DNA from: Hanamia caeni | GTDB lineage: Bacteria > Bacteroidota > Bacteroidia > Chitinophagales > Chitinophagaceae | NCBI RefSeq assembly: GCF_003721595.1 | Contig: NZ_RJJR01000005.1 | Location: 124,001 to 188,000, forward strand | Reading direction: 5' to 3' | Length of the DNA: 64,000 nt | Part shown: positions 37,564 to 47,900 of the stretch, one piece after another | Numbering within the stretch: position 1 is the stretch's first letter | How the letters are laid out: the number at the start of each line of letters is the position of its first letter | Notes under the pieces: generated by a model | What the model was told of the DNA's origin: nothing | Databases searched by the model: none | What the model saw: the letters and a program-made list of their open reading frames with translations, nothing else | Translations under genes and position numbers: made by a program

Positions 37564-38055
37564 TTACCTGTCATAAAAATGAGGCGGCTCAATACCAAGC
37601 GCGCGCAAATACACATATCCTTGTGCGCGGTGATGAATTTCATTGTCCATATAATATTGTATAGACGAAATTACGGTGCCTTCATACTGTCCAAAGGCTT
37701 TAATACGCTCCTGGAAACGCTCTTCCGGAATCTGTGTCCACAGCGAACTTATTTTTTCACTGTCTTTATCCCATAGTTTTAAAAAATCTTCTTTGCTGGT
37801 ATGGGTGCCAAAATCGCGTTGAAATGAAGCTGTTTTTCCGGTTACAATTTCTTCAATACCGGGCGCCGCAATGCCTAACAGTTCCTTAGTGATTTCCGAA
37901 AAAGTGCGCATGCCCCCGATGGAAAAATTAAAAAATTCATTTTCCGGAAAAGCGGCAATTACTTTACGCGTAAGGCTGCGGTGGCCTTGCCAATGTTCTA
38001 ACAAGTCATCTTTTGAAAGAACAGGTGGCGTTAATGTGTTGGTTGCTTGTGACAT
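37564..38055 (-). CDS. DinB-fold protein
   Basis: 163 residues forming a four-helix DinB-type bundle. LLEHWQGHRSLTRKVIAAFP carries the first metal-ligand His region, FSIGGMRTFSEITKELLGIA is the second helix, and DNEIHHRAQGYVYLRALGIE carries the closing His pair. The family binds divalent metal; members act in thiol transfer (bacillithiol or mycothiol) or have no known role. Cytoplasmic. It is probably controlled by the adjacent convergent YafY-type regulator, which is inference. Confidence 0.85.
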   Translation of the reverse strand: MSQATNTLTPPVLSKDDLLEHWQGHRSLTRKVIAAFPENEFFNFSIGGMRTFSEITKELLGIAAPGIEEIVTGKTASFQRDFGTHTSKEDFLKLWDKDSEKISSLWTQIPEERFQERIKAFGQYEGTVISSIQYYMDNEIHHRAQGYVYLRALGIEPPHFYDR

Positions 38056-38166
38056 AATGGTTTGTTTTTAGTGCAAGCAAAAATATTGGCAGGTACTGAC
38101 AGCCCTTTGTCAACAGTATTTATTTTTATGAAAAAATATTTTTGTAGGTAGGATTCCTGTTCCATG

Positions 38167-38198
38167 AGTAAACGAAGAAATAAGCAGTATTTTTATTT
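38167..38198 (+). repeat. 32-bp dispersed repeat, copy 1
   Basis: AGTAAACGAAGAAATAAGCA begins a 32-base segment that recurs at 54704-54735 with 30 of 32 bases identical. It lies between the DinB-fold and DUF2235 genes. Confidence 0.7.
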
Positions 38199-38208
38199 TA
38201 TTCCGGAT

Positions 38209-39348
38209 TCAGGTGAGATACTCATTCCACTCATTTTCCCATTTTTCTTTAACAGGGTCGAAGGGAGTACTGCGGGAAATAGCATCTAAAAGATTTTTTG
38301 GTTTGTATTTATTTTGCTGGTGCTGCCGTTGCATACAGGTGTAATGGATGCTTTCATTTCGAACTACGTTTTGTTGCACGCGCTTACCGGTTTCTTCATC
38401 AATAGAATACGTAATCCCCGAATTGATGGTCCGTACCAGTTTTCTCATAAGCCTAAAAATACCCGAGGTTGAATTTCTTAGTTCGCCGCCGGTTTCCGGC
38501 TTTATGTTTTGCAAAGCATTCTTATCAAATTCAAGACCTGTGTTGTGCGCTTTATCAATCATCCATTGCAACGCAATATCACTAAGCCCTGAATCTGCAT
38601 ACCCGCCGCCTACATTGCTGTGCACCCCCGGAAACCAAACCTGTTCGGATATCTGCGAGCCATCTTCAACTGCTTTGGGGCTTAGCTGCCATAACGTAGG
38701 CGTAAACGTTTTTCTTTTTTCATCTACTGCCAGCGCATGATAGGCATATTTAATCTGGCTGCTGATGGTTACATCATGAAACTGGTACTGGCGGTTCAGT
38801 ATGTCAAACCATTTTAAAGGGATGCCCAGCGCTCCAACAGTATCCCACACGCCAATGAAATGAATAAAAGTTTCCTCCTGGTTGATGCCGTAGACTTTTT
38901 TAAACGACTTCATTAAATCGCTGTCAGGATGCGTGATCGAACTGCGGTCGCGATATAAATTGTAGGCCTCCAGAATAAGATGCAGGAAAGAGGGCTGCAT
39001 AATGCCACAATTCCGGATGAAACCGGCGAGGCTGCGAACCGTATAAGCGCCGCGGCTGAACCCAAAAAGATATATCTGATCGCCGGGGTCGTAGTTCCAC
39101 ATCAGGAATTTATAGGCATTCATAATATTGGCATCTATACCGAGGCCGGTGCTTCCGCCGAGTAACATATCTCCTAAGGTAAAGCCCGTGCCGACGCCCT
39201 GGCCATAATATTTTAGCTGAGGCATTCCCGGTGTTCCTGAGTTGATCGCTTCATAAATTTTTTGCACATTGGTCTTTACCGGTTTACCCCGGTCTTTTAT
39301 GCCGGGTTTATTCCACGTTCCATCGCAACAAACAATGATTTTTTTCAT
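38209..39348 (-). CDS. DUF2235-type alpha/beta hydrolase
   Basis: 379 residues. N-terminal CCDGTWNKPG is the DUF2235 hallmark, and YLFGFSRGAYTVRSLAGFIR contains the nucleophile elbow GFSRG with Ser98. HFIGVWDTVGALGIP supplies an Asp, and VWFPGVHSNVGGGYADSGLS carries the His region of the catalytic triad. The family covers uncharacterised lipases and type VI effector phospholipases (Tle1-like). No signal peptide and no secretion genes are nearby, so a housekeeping or self-contained role is likelier here. The exact substrate is unknown. Confidence 0.88.
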   Translation of the reverse strand: MKKIIVCCDGTWNKPGIKDRGKPVKTNVQKIYEAINSGTPGMPQLKYYGQGVGTGFTLGDMLLGGSTGLGIDANIMNAYKFLMWNYDPGDQIYLFGFSRGAYTVRSLAGFIRNCGIMQPSFLHLILEAYNLYRDRSSITHPDSDLMKSFKKVYGINQEETFIHFIGVWDTVGALGIPLKWFDILNRQYQFHDVTISSQIKYAYHALAVDEKRKTFTPTLWQLSPKAVEDGSQISEQVWFPGVHSNVGGGYADSGLSDIALQWMIDKAHNTGLEFDKNALQNIKPETGGELRNSTSGIFRLMRKLVRTINSGITYSIDEETGKRVQQNVVRNESIHYTCMQRQHQQNKYKPKNLLDAISRSTPFDPVKEKWENEWNEYLT

Positions 39349-39554
39349 TACTGAAAGTTATGGCGTTTTAAATTGTAAAACATTTCAAAGTTATACGTTG
39401 CTGCCCTGGGGTTTTCCATGATTTTATAGTGGTTTTTCATGAGAGGAAAATCGCATTTAAAAATTATTGAATCAAATTTTAAATGCTATAAATCAAATCG
39501 TAGCTTTAATAAAACCTGATTTTTAATATCATTGCAGAATCTAAATCTTTACTA

Positions 39555-40934
39555 ATGAACAATAACAGGAATGACGAAAATGAAAATAGGAAAGAAGTAA
39601 ATCTTTTAAAAAGCCGGCATGCTTTTCCTTTTGTAGTTATTTGTTTGCTGGTTAATTTGTTGCCGGTTGAAACCTTTGCCCAGACGGGAAAGACAGAAAT
39701 CACCAAATGGCAGGATGGTAAAAAAACTGCCGTCTCCATCACTTATGATGACGGCTCCAGAAACCAGTTTAAAGTAGCGTTGCCCATTATGGAACGGTTG
39801 CATTTTCCGGCAACATTTTTTATCATTACCGGTGCCATTGAAGGTTCTGCGCATCAGCCAAAATTTATCGGGAGGCCTGTTGAACAAATAATTGCTGAAA
39901 CCGCCACAGTCCCAACTTCTGAAAATAATTTCTTCGAACGCGCTTCCGCTTCCTTATATCTGGGTTATGCAGGCGCGCTTCCCTATTACAATGAAGCCGA
40001 TGCGTTTTATGAAAGAGGAAACCCGCAGGATGCCTGGAAAGTGATGGATACGCTCTACCGCAAAGTGAGGAATAAAGAACTGCCAGCCGGAAAAGACACG
40101 AGCATGGAAATAGCTCAGGAGGAGGGTTTGAGCTGGGAGGCTGTTAAGAAAGACGCCGCCAAAGGATACGAGTTTGCGAGCCATACAGTATCGCATGCGC
40201 ACCTGGCAATCCTGGACAGTGCCAATATGAATTATGAGCTCAGGAAAAGCAAGGAGGATATTTTACAAAATCTCGGGCCGGCATATACTTTTTCTGCTGA
40301 AGTTCCTTTCGGAATCGAAGATAAAAGAGTAATGAAATTTGGTTTCCCCATTTATGAAGCTTTGAGAAATTCCATGCCCGAGCCGTGGATGCAGGAGATT
40401 AACCGTGGCTATAAAGAACAGCCCGGACAATTTGCCAAAGAGTATGTGCAATGGCAGAGAGGTCCACTATCTAAAACTCCGATGCCGCTGATGAAATCAT
40501 GGGTGGATACGTCTTTAGCTCACGACAATATCTGGCTCGTGCTGGTTTTTCATGGCATTGAGGGCATAGGTTGGGAGCCTACGCCCGCTCAAAAATTGGA
40601 GGAATATTTTCAATACATCCAATCAAAAGAGAATGATATTTGGGTGGCCACTTTTGGCGATGTGACGCGATATGTAAGGGAAAGAATGAATGCCAAAATA
40701 AAAACTCATGAAGGAAATGATGCAATAACAGTTACGCTGACTCATACCCTTAATCCGGAAATGTATAATCTGCCATTGACACTGAAAACGTATGTTTCGC
40801 CGGAATGGAAACAGGTAACAGTGAAACAGGATAATAAAACGCAGGAAGTTGCTACTGCAAAAGATTCCAAAGGAAGCTATGTATTATACCAGGCCAGGCC
40901 GAACAAAGGCATTATTACAATTTCGAAAAAATGA
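39555..40934 (+). CDS. Secreted polysaccharide-deacetylase-family protein
   Basis: 459 residues. The hydrophobic export segment (FVVICLLVNLLPVETFAQ) starts ~27 residues in, so ATG 39555 gives a long basic leader; no better start is seen before it. NodB motifs: VSITYDDGSRNQ (Asp-Asp) and GYEFASHTVSHAHLAIL (two His), both metal-binding. WLVLVFHGIEGIGWEP is the last motif. Unusual for the family, a ~100-residue insert separates the Asp and His motifs and a beta region closes the C-terminus. It likely removes acetyl groups from an extracellular glycan. Confidence 0.88.
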   Translation: MNNNRNDENENRKEVNLLKSRHAFPFVVICLLVNLLPVETFAQTGKTEITKWQDGKKTAVSITYDDGSRNQFKVALPIMERLHFPATFFIITGAIEGSAHQPKFIGRPVEQIIAETATVPTSENNFFERASASLYLGYAGALPYYNEADAFYERGNPQDAWKVMDTLYRKVRNKELPAGKDTSMEIAQEEGLSWEAVKKDAAKGYEFASHTVSHAHLAILDSANMNYELRKSKEDILQNLGPAYTFSAEVPFGIEDKRVMKFGFPIYEALRNSMPEPWMQEINRGYKEQPGQFAKEYVQWQRGPLSKTPMPLMKSWVDTSLAHDNIWLVLVFHGIEGIGWEPTPAQKLEEYFQYIQSKENDIWVATFGDVTRYVRERMNAKIKTHEGNDAITVTLTHTLNPEMYNLPLTLKTYVSPEWKQVTVKQDNKTQEVATAKDSKGSYVLYQARPNKGIITISKK

Positions 40935-41319
40935 TTGTGGGATTCAGTGAGTAGTAAACCACCGCTTCGTTGGGGAAAAATCAAAATAAAAAACAGTGAT
41001 ATTTGTACTTCCACTAACTAAAATTGCTTTGGACGATGTTTTAAATGCAAATTTGCTTCACACATAAATTTTTTTAGTATTAATAAAAACCAAAATAGAA
41101 ACCGGCATTATTTATTCATTCACTGTCTGACAAATCATTTGTTTTGATTAATAGTTTTGAAAATGCTATTTCTTCAAAAAAGTTTCTTCCCGGCAGCAGT
41201 AACTTTTTTGTGGACAATTTCTTCCGGCACAGTCTGTTATAAATTCCGCAATTATTTCTGCCAATAATATCTAGCTCATTAAGCCGAATTCCTTATTTTT
41301 GACCACTCTAAGAAAAACT
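40935..41319. other. Gene-free stretch, 385 bases
   Basis: Spacer between the deacetylase gene and ruvA, both plus strand. AT-rich. TATTTTTG at 41294-41301 matches the -7 consensus 19 bases before the ruvA start, but no -33 TTG is spaced correctly. No coding remnant. Confidence 0.45.
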
Positions 41320-41904
41320 ATGATTGCATACCTGTCCGGAAAGTTTGCGTATAAAACCCCAACGGTAATTTATGTGGATGTTAACGGCGTAGGTTATGAA
41401 GTAAATATTAGTCTTAACACATATTCGCAAATTCAAAACCTGGAAGAAGGCAAGCTTTTTACTTATTTGCAAATTAAGGAAGATGCGCACACGCTGTATG
41501 GATTTTTTGACCTGGCCGAAAAGGAAATGTTCGTTTTGCTGATAGGCGTTTCTGGTGTAGGAGCCGCCACTGCCAGGATGATGCTGTCAGGCATGAAGCC
41601 GGAAGAAATCAGCCAGGCAATAGTCATGAAGCAAACGTCAGTTTTGGAAAGTGTAAAAGGAATAGGCAGGAAAACAGCAGAACGTTTGGTGCTTGAATTA
41701 AAAGAAAAGGTTGGCAAAGTATCAGCTTCTTTACCCGGAAATACTACAGTTGGCAATACTTTCGGGCAGGATGCGTTAAATGCCTTAATAGCTTTGGGAA
41801 TATCCCGGCCTTTGGCTGAACAAGCTATTAAAAAAGTAATTATGATCGAACCATCAATAAATTCTCTTGAAAGTTTAATAAAAAAAGCCCTGAAAGCCAT
41901 TTGA
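41320..41904 (+). CDS. ruvA: Holliday junction branch migration protein RuvA
   Basis: 194 residues from ATG 41320 (MIAYLSGKFAYKTPTVIYVD), the standard RuvA start; an upstream TTG at 41299 is rejected. Domain I OB-fold lies at 1-64. Domain II helix-hairpin-helix motifs are LLIGVSGVGAATARMMLSGM and LESVKGIGRKTAERLVLELK. Domain III at the C-terminus binds RuvB. It recognises four-way DNA junctions and guides RuvB-driven branch migration. It lies 29 bases before sprA, an arrangement known in other Bacteroidota. Confidence 0.96.
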   Translation: MIAYLSGKFAYKTPTVIYVDVNGVGYEVNISLNTYSQIQNLEEGKLFTYLQIKEDAHTLYGFFDLAEKEMFVLLIGVSGVGAATARMMLSGMKPEEISQAIVMKQTSVLESVKGIGRKTAERLVLELKEKVGKVSASLPGNTTVGNTFGQDALNALIALGISRPLAEQAIKKVIMIEPSINSLESLIKKALKAI

Positions 41905-41933
41905 TAGAAATCTACCTAAAATAATTTGCCTTA

Positions 41934-44900
41934 ATGGTCATAAAGAGAGGAGCGCCAAATTATATGCGGTCGGTATTTTTCTGGATATTTTCATTAGCAC
42001 TGTTTATCACAGTTCCTGTGCATGTTCTTGCGCAGGATTCTACTGCTTTACCGTTAAAAGACACCGCATCTGTAGTGGGTGCTGACAGCCTTCCTTTTCC
42101 CATCCACGACCGTCGCGGAGATTTTCTTTCTTCCAGGCCGAATATTTATGATTTTCAAAATCCGCCTAATATCGAAGATTCTGTTGCTTATGATCCGGCA
42201 ACTCAAACTTATACAGTTTACGAAAAAATAGGAACTCATTATTACAGAACGCCTACTACCTATACTGGTGAAGAATTCAGGGCCATGGAGGCGAGGAAAG
42301 CAGAGATAAATTATTTCCAAAAGCGCGCAAATACGCTTAGCATCCTAAATCGCGGACAGGTAAAGCCCAAGTTAAGCGTTTATGACAATTTGTTTAACAG
42401 GCTTTTTGGAAATGGAAAAGTAGATATCCAGCCGCAGGGAAATGTGGATATCACCGCAGGCTACCAGGGCCAAAATGTAAAAAATCCGACTTTGCCGGAA
42501 CGGGCGCGAAAAAATGGAGGTTTTGATTTCAATATGGCTGCCCAATTGAATGTAATCGCCAATATTGGCGATAAAATGAGATTTCCGATTAGCTATAATA
42601 CACTTGCAAATTTTGACTTTACTAACCAGCTTAAGCTGGATTATACCGGCACCGATGATGAAATTTTGAAGCGGTTTGAAGCGGGAAATGTAAGCTTTCC
42701 GCTAAGAAGCACGCTCATTCCCGGCGCCCAGTCGCTTTTTGGTGTGAAGACACAATTGCAATTCGGAAAATTATTTGTGACAGGCATACTGGCTAATCAA
42801 AAATCGCAGCGCCAGTCTATGAACCTGGAAGGCGGCAACACGGCTACCAAATTTGAAATTAAGGCCGACCAATATGAAGAAAACCGTCACTTTTTATTGG
42901 CGCAATATTTCAGGAAAAATTATGACAAGGTGATGAGCAATGCGCCGGCGGTAATTACACCAGTGCAAATCTTAAGGCTGGAAGTGTGGGTTACCAATAA
43001 AAATGGCTCCACTACGGATGCCCGCGAGGTAGTTGGACTGATGGACCTTGGAGAGCCTGAACCTTTTCATAATTTCACTGTTACCGGTACGCTTCCCGAT
43101 AACAATACGAACAGTGAATATTCATCAATTATTAAGAATTCGGGAAGCCGCAATTCCACGCTTATCAATAGCCAGCTACTGGCGATGGGGCTGAGCCCGG
43201 TGCAGGATTTTGAAAAGACTTTTGCGAGAAAACTGGATTCCAGCCAGTACATTTTCAATAGAAGGGCAGGATTTTTGTCGTTAAGCCAGCCTTTGCAGGC
43301 CGATGAGGTGTTGGCAGTCGCTTTCCAATATTCTTATAATGGTAAGATATACCAGGTGGGAGAATTTTCGCAAGACGTTCCTCCCGATTCCACCACCAGC
43401 AATCAAAAAATATTATTTCTTAAGCTATTGAAAGCCACCTCCCAAAGGCCGCAGCTTCCCATTTGGCAATTGATGATGAAGAATGTGTATTCAGTAGGAT
43501 ATGGCTCATTAGACCGGACTGATTTCCAGCTAAATGTATTGTACCAGCAGCCGGGTTTGGGCGCTAAAAGATATGTACCCTTTGGCGATTTAAACCAGGG
43601 AACGCCACTTTTATCGCTGGTGAACCTTGACAGGCTCAACAGCCAAAATGATCCGCAGCCTGATGGCGTATTTGATTATATAGAAGGATATACCGTTTTA
43701 TCGCCGTACAGCAGAATTATTTTTCCGGTACTCGAGCCTTTTGGCAGGGCGTTAGCTCCAAAAATATTCAGCAGTCCCGCAATAGGGGCAGATAGTTTAT
43801 ATTACCCTTTATATGATTCCATAAAAACCGTGGCCCAGGAACAGTTTCCCAATCTTGATAGGTTTGTGTTGGAAGGTACGGCAAAAACTACTTCTTCATC
43901 CGATATTAGTATCGGATACAATATTCCACCGGGGTCAGTTTCAGTAACTGCCGGTGGCAGGCAGTTAAGGGAGAATATTGATTATACAATAAATTATGAT
44001 TTAGGAACCATTAAAGTAATTAACCAGGCAATCATCAGCTCCGGCATTCCGGTGCAGGTAAATTATGAAAACAACGCGTCCTTTGGACTTCAGCAAAAAA
44101 GCTACATGGGCCTTCGGCTGGATTATCTGCTGAAAAATACGGCCAAGGAACAGATTAGCTTCGGCGGAACAATGGTGAGGTTGAGCGAAAGGCCGTTCTT
44201 TACAAAAGTGGATTATGGCGACGATCCCATCCGGAACACGATGTACGGCCTGGATGGAAGCTACCGGCGTGACATGCCGCGGCTTACAAAAATTTTGAAT
44301 AAGCTTCCTTTTTATAGTTCAACTGCACCTTCATCCGTCAACGCATATGGAGAGGCTGCGTTTTTGAAACCCGGCCATGCCCCACAGATAGGAAAAGGTA
44401 GCAAAGGTGTGGTATATGTTGATGATTTTGAAGGCAGCAAAAGTGATATTGATCTTCGTTTTCCGCCAATAAGCTGGGCGCTGGCCTCCACTCCGCGGGC
44501 CGCTACTGACAAGGACGGTAACCTGCTTTTCCCAGAAGCAGATTCGAGCAACAGTTTGGCCTATGGCAAAAACAGGGCCCGTATTGCCTGGTACCAGATT
44601 GAGCCTACCTTGCAGGATCCCAAAAATCTGAATAACCCGATTAAAGATAAAAAGCTTCTCTCTGATCCACGTGTCCGCGCCGTATCTCAAACTGAAATAT
44701 TCCCGCAACGAACTACAGATTTTGGCCAAAACCAATTGATCACGTTTGACCTTTCTTATTATCCTTCAGACAGGGGGCCTTATAATTTTGATGCCTCCAG
44801 GCTTGATTTGAATAGTAATGGTAAATTCTTAAATCCCAAAACCAAATGGGGCGGATTGATGAGAAGCCTTGATCAGACTGACTTTGAAACCGCAAATATC

Positions 44901-47900
44901 CAGTATATTGAATGTTGGGTGCAGGATCCGTTTATTAATAACCCAACCAGCACCGGGGGCCAGTTTTATATCAACCTGGGAAACGTTTCTGAAGATGTAT
45001 TAAAAGATTCAAGGCGGTTTTATGAAAATGGATTGCCTACGCCAAACCTGCCTGCGCAGGTTGACAAGTCAATTTGGGGAAATGTTCCCAGGAATCCGAT
45101 ACAGGTAACCAATGCCTTCAGCACCGACCCGGCTGACCGTCCCTTCCAGGATGTGGGATACGACGGCCTTACTGATAGCGCTGAACGTTCTTTCAGGCGA
45201 AATGATTACCTGGATCTTCTCGCAGCAAACTTTGGTTCTAATTCAAAAGTATACCAGGATGCTTTGGCCGATCCATCATCAGATAATTACCAGTATTACC
45301 GCGGAGCACAGTTGGATGCTGAAGGCGCGGATATTCTGGCCCGGTATAAATATTTTAATAATCCCCAGGGGAACTCACCTATTGCAGATAACAAATCGCA
45401 ATATTCTTCAGCGGCTACTTTATACCCCGACCAGGAAGATCTAAACCGCGACAACACGCTCAACGAAACGGAAGAATACTTTCAATATATTGTAGATCTG
45501 AAGCCGCCCACCGATCCGGAAATGACGGTTGGACAAAATTATATTATTGATAAAAAGGTAGTTGGGGTAAAACTGGTAGACGGTACTTCCCGCAATGAAA
45601 CGTGGTACCAGCTAAGAATCCCTATCGACGGCTATGATAAAAAAGTAGGCAACATTCCTGATTTTAAATCTATCCGTTTTATGAGAATGTTTCTTACGGG
45701 TTTCCAGGATAGCGTCACTGTTCGTTTTGGCACCCTAAGCCTGGTAAGAAATACCTGGAGGAAGTTTCAGTATAAACTGGATTCGTCCGGCAACTATTCT
45801 CCAACTTCTGACAATGATTTTAATGTAGGTGCAGTAAATATTGAGGAAAATGACAAAAGAACACCGCTTCCTTACCGTACGCCCACTGAAATTGAACGTG
45901 TGCAGACTTTAAGTAACAACGGGGTGAATCTTTTGCAGAATGAGCAATCCCTTACTTTACAATTTTGCGACCTCGCAAAAAATGATGGAAAAGCAGTGTT
46001 CCAGACTTTTGTAAATAAAGATTTAAGGCAGTTTAAAAAATTGCAGATGTTCATCCACGCCGAAAGAAATCCTGCTACCAGCTTAAATAACGATGATCTT
46101 ACGGCAGTGGTACGAATCGGAAGTGATTTCGTGAGCAACTATTATGAAGTGCGTATTCCTTTACGGCTTAGCCCGTTGAACACAGGTCTGAACCCAAACA
46201 GCAAAGAATACAATGATACACTTTGGATTGAATCGAACAACCTGGATCTTGACCTTCAATCGTTGGTGACCCTTAAAACGCAAAGAAATCTGTCAAACTC
46301 CCCCATAAACGTTTTGTATTCCAAACAGGAATCTAACGGCCAAACCTATTCCATTATGGGAAATCCTAACCTTGCAGAGATAGGCGGAATTTTGATGGGA
46401 GTTGAAAATACGAACGCCGTTTCTGCCTGTGGCGAATTGTGGTTTAATGAATTGCGCCTTTCTTCCATTGATGAAAAAGGCGGCTGGGCTTCGCTTGGGC
46501 GTGTAGATGCCAACCTTTCTGACCTGGGAACGATTTCTGTGTCGGCGAATTCGCATAGCAACGGGTTTGGAACGCTTGAGCAGGGAATCAGCGATCGTTT
46601 TAAAGATAATTTTGTGCAGTTTGATGCCGCAGCGAATCTTGAATTAGGGAAGCTATTACCGAAAAAAGCAGCCATGTCAATCCCGGTATATGCAAGTATC
46701 ACTACGGCTACCAGCGCACCGCAATACGATCCTTTCGACAAAGACATCACATTAAAAGAAAAAATCAGGAATGCCAATTCAAGGAGTGACAGAGATTCAA
46801 TAAGAAATAATGCCATTGATTTTGCCTCTATCAAAACCATAAGTTTCACTAACGTTCATAAAAACCGCACCAACAATAAAAAGCCTCAGCTGTGGGACGT
46901 TGAAAACCTCGACGTCAGCTATACCTATACGAAAACTGAAGCGCACAATCCGCTTATTGAATACAATGATGTTACGAAGCAGCAGGGAAGCCTTGGCTAT
47001 AATTTTATGCCCCAGCCAAAATTCTTTTCTCCCTTTAAGAAGTTGTTTAGTAAATCAAAAACCCATTGGTTTGACCTGGTAAAAGATTTTAACATTAACC
47101 CGATACCCTCGCAGCTTACTTTTAAGGCGGATGTATTCAGGCAATTTGCAGTATTGAAGCCGAGGAGTATTGGCGACGATAAATTTGTGACGCCCGAAAC
47201 TTTTGATAAGTACTTTACCTTCAACCGCAATTATATTTTACGTTGGGAGCTTACCCATTCACTCACGCTTGATTATTCAGCGTTGAACAATGCGGTGATA
47301 GATGAGCCGGATGGCAGGCTTGACACCCGCGCCAAACGCGACACAGTAAGAGACAATTTCTTTTCCGGTGGAAGAAACACGGTCTTTAACCAGGTAATTA
47401 ATTTATCCTACAATGTGCCATTATCGAAGCTGCCGCTGACAGATTGGATAAATATGCATCTGGATTATACAGCTAATTACAACTGGATAGGTGCTTCGAG
47501 GCTTGCCGTAAACCTTGGAAATTTTCTTGAAAACGGCCAGCAGGAAAATGCCACTGTTCAGTTTGATTTTTTAAGATTATACAGCAAATCAAAATGGCTG
47601 CGCGCTTTAGACCAACCTTTGCAGCCAAAACAGCCACTGGCAGATTCTACGTCCGGTAACAAGCCAAAGGCGGCGCCTTCCAAACCGGGCGCTAACGAAC
47701 TTCCACAAATCACCGGACCGTTAAGGATTTTGGGAAAATTGCTTACCAGTGTAAAATCAGTGAATGCATCAGTTTCGCAAATCAGTAATACAAGGTTGCC
47801 GGGCTATACCGACAGCACCAAAATTCTGGGTGAAAATTTCAAAAGTATGGCGCCGGGATTTGATTTTATCCTGGGCAGGCAACCAGACAGCAACTGGCTG

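Noticed and set aside
38209..39348. DUF2235 gene as a type VI toxin with immunity partner
   Set aside because: No T6SS, VgrG, PAAR or candidate immunity gene adjacent.
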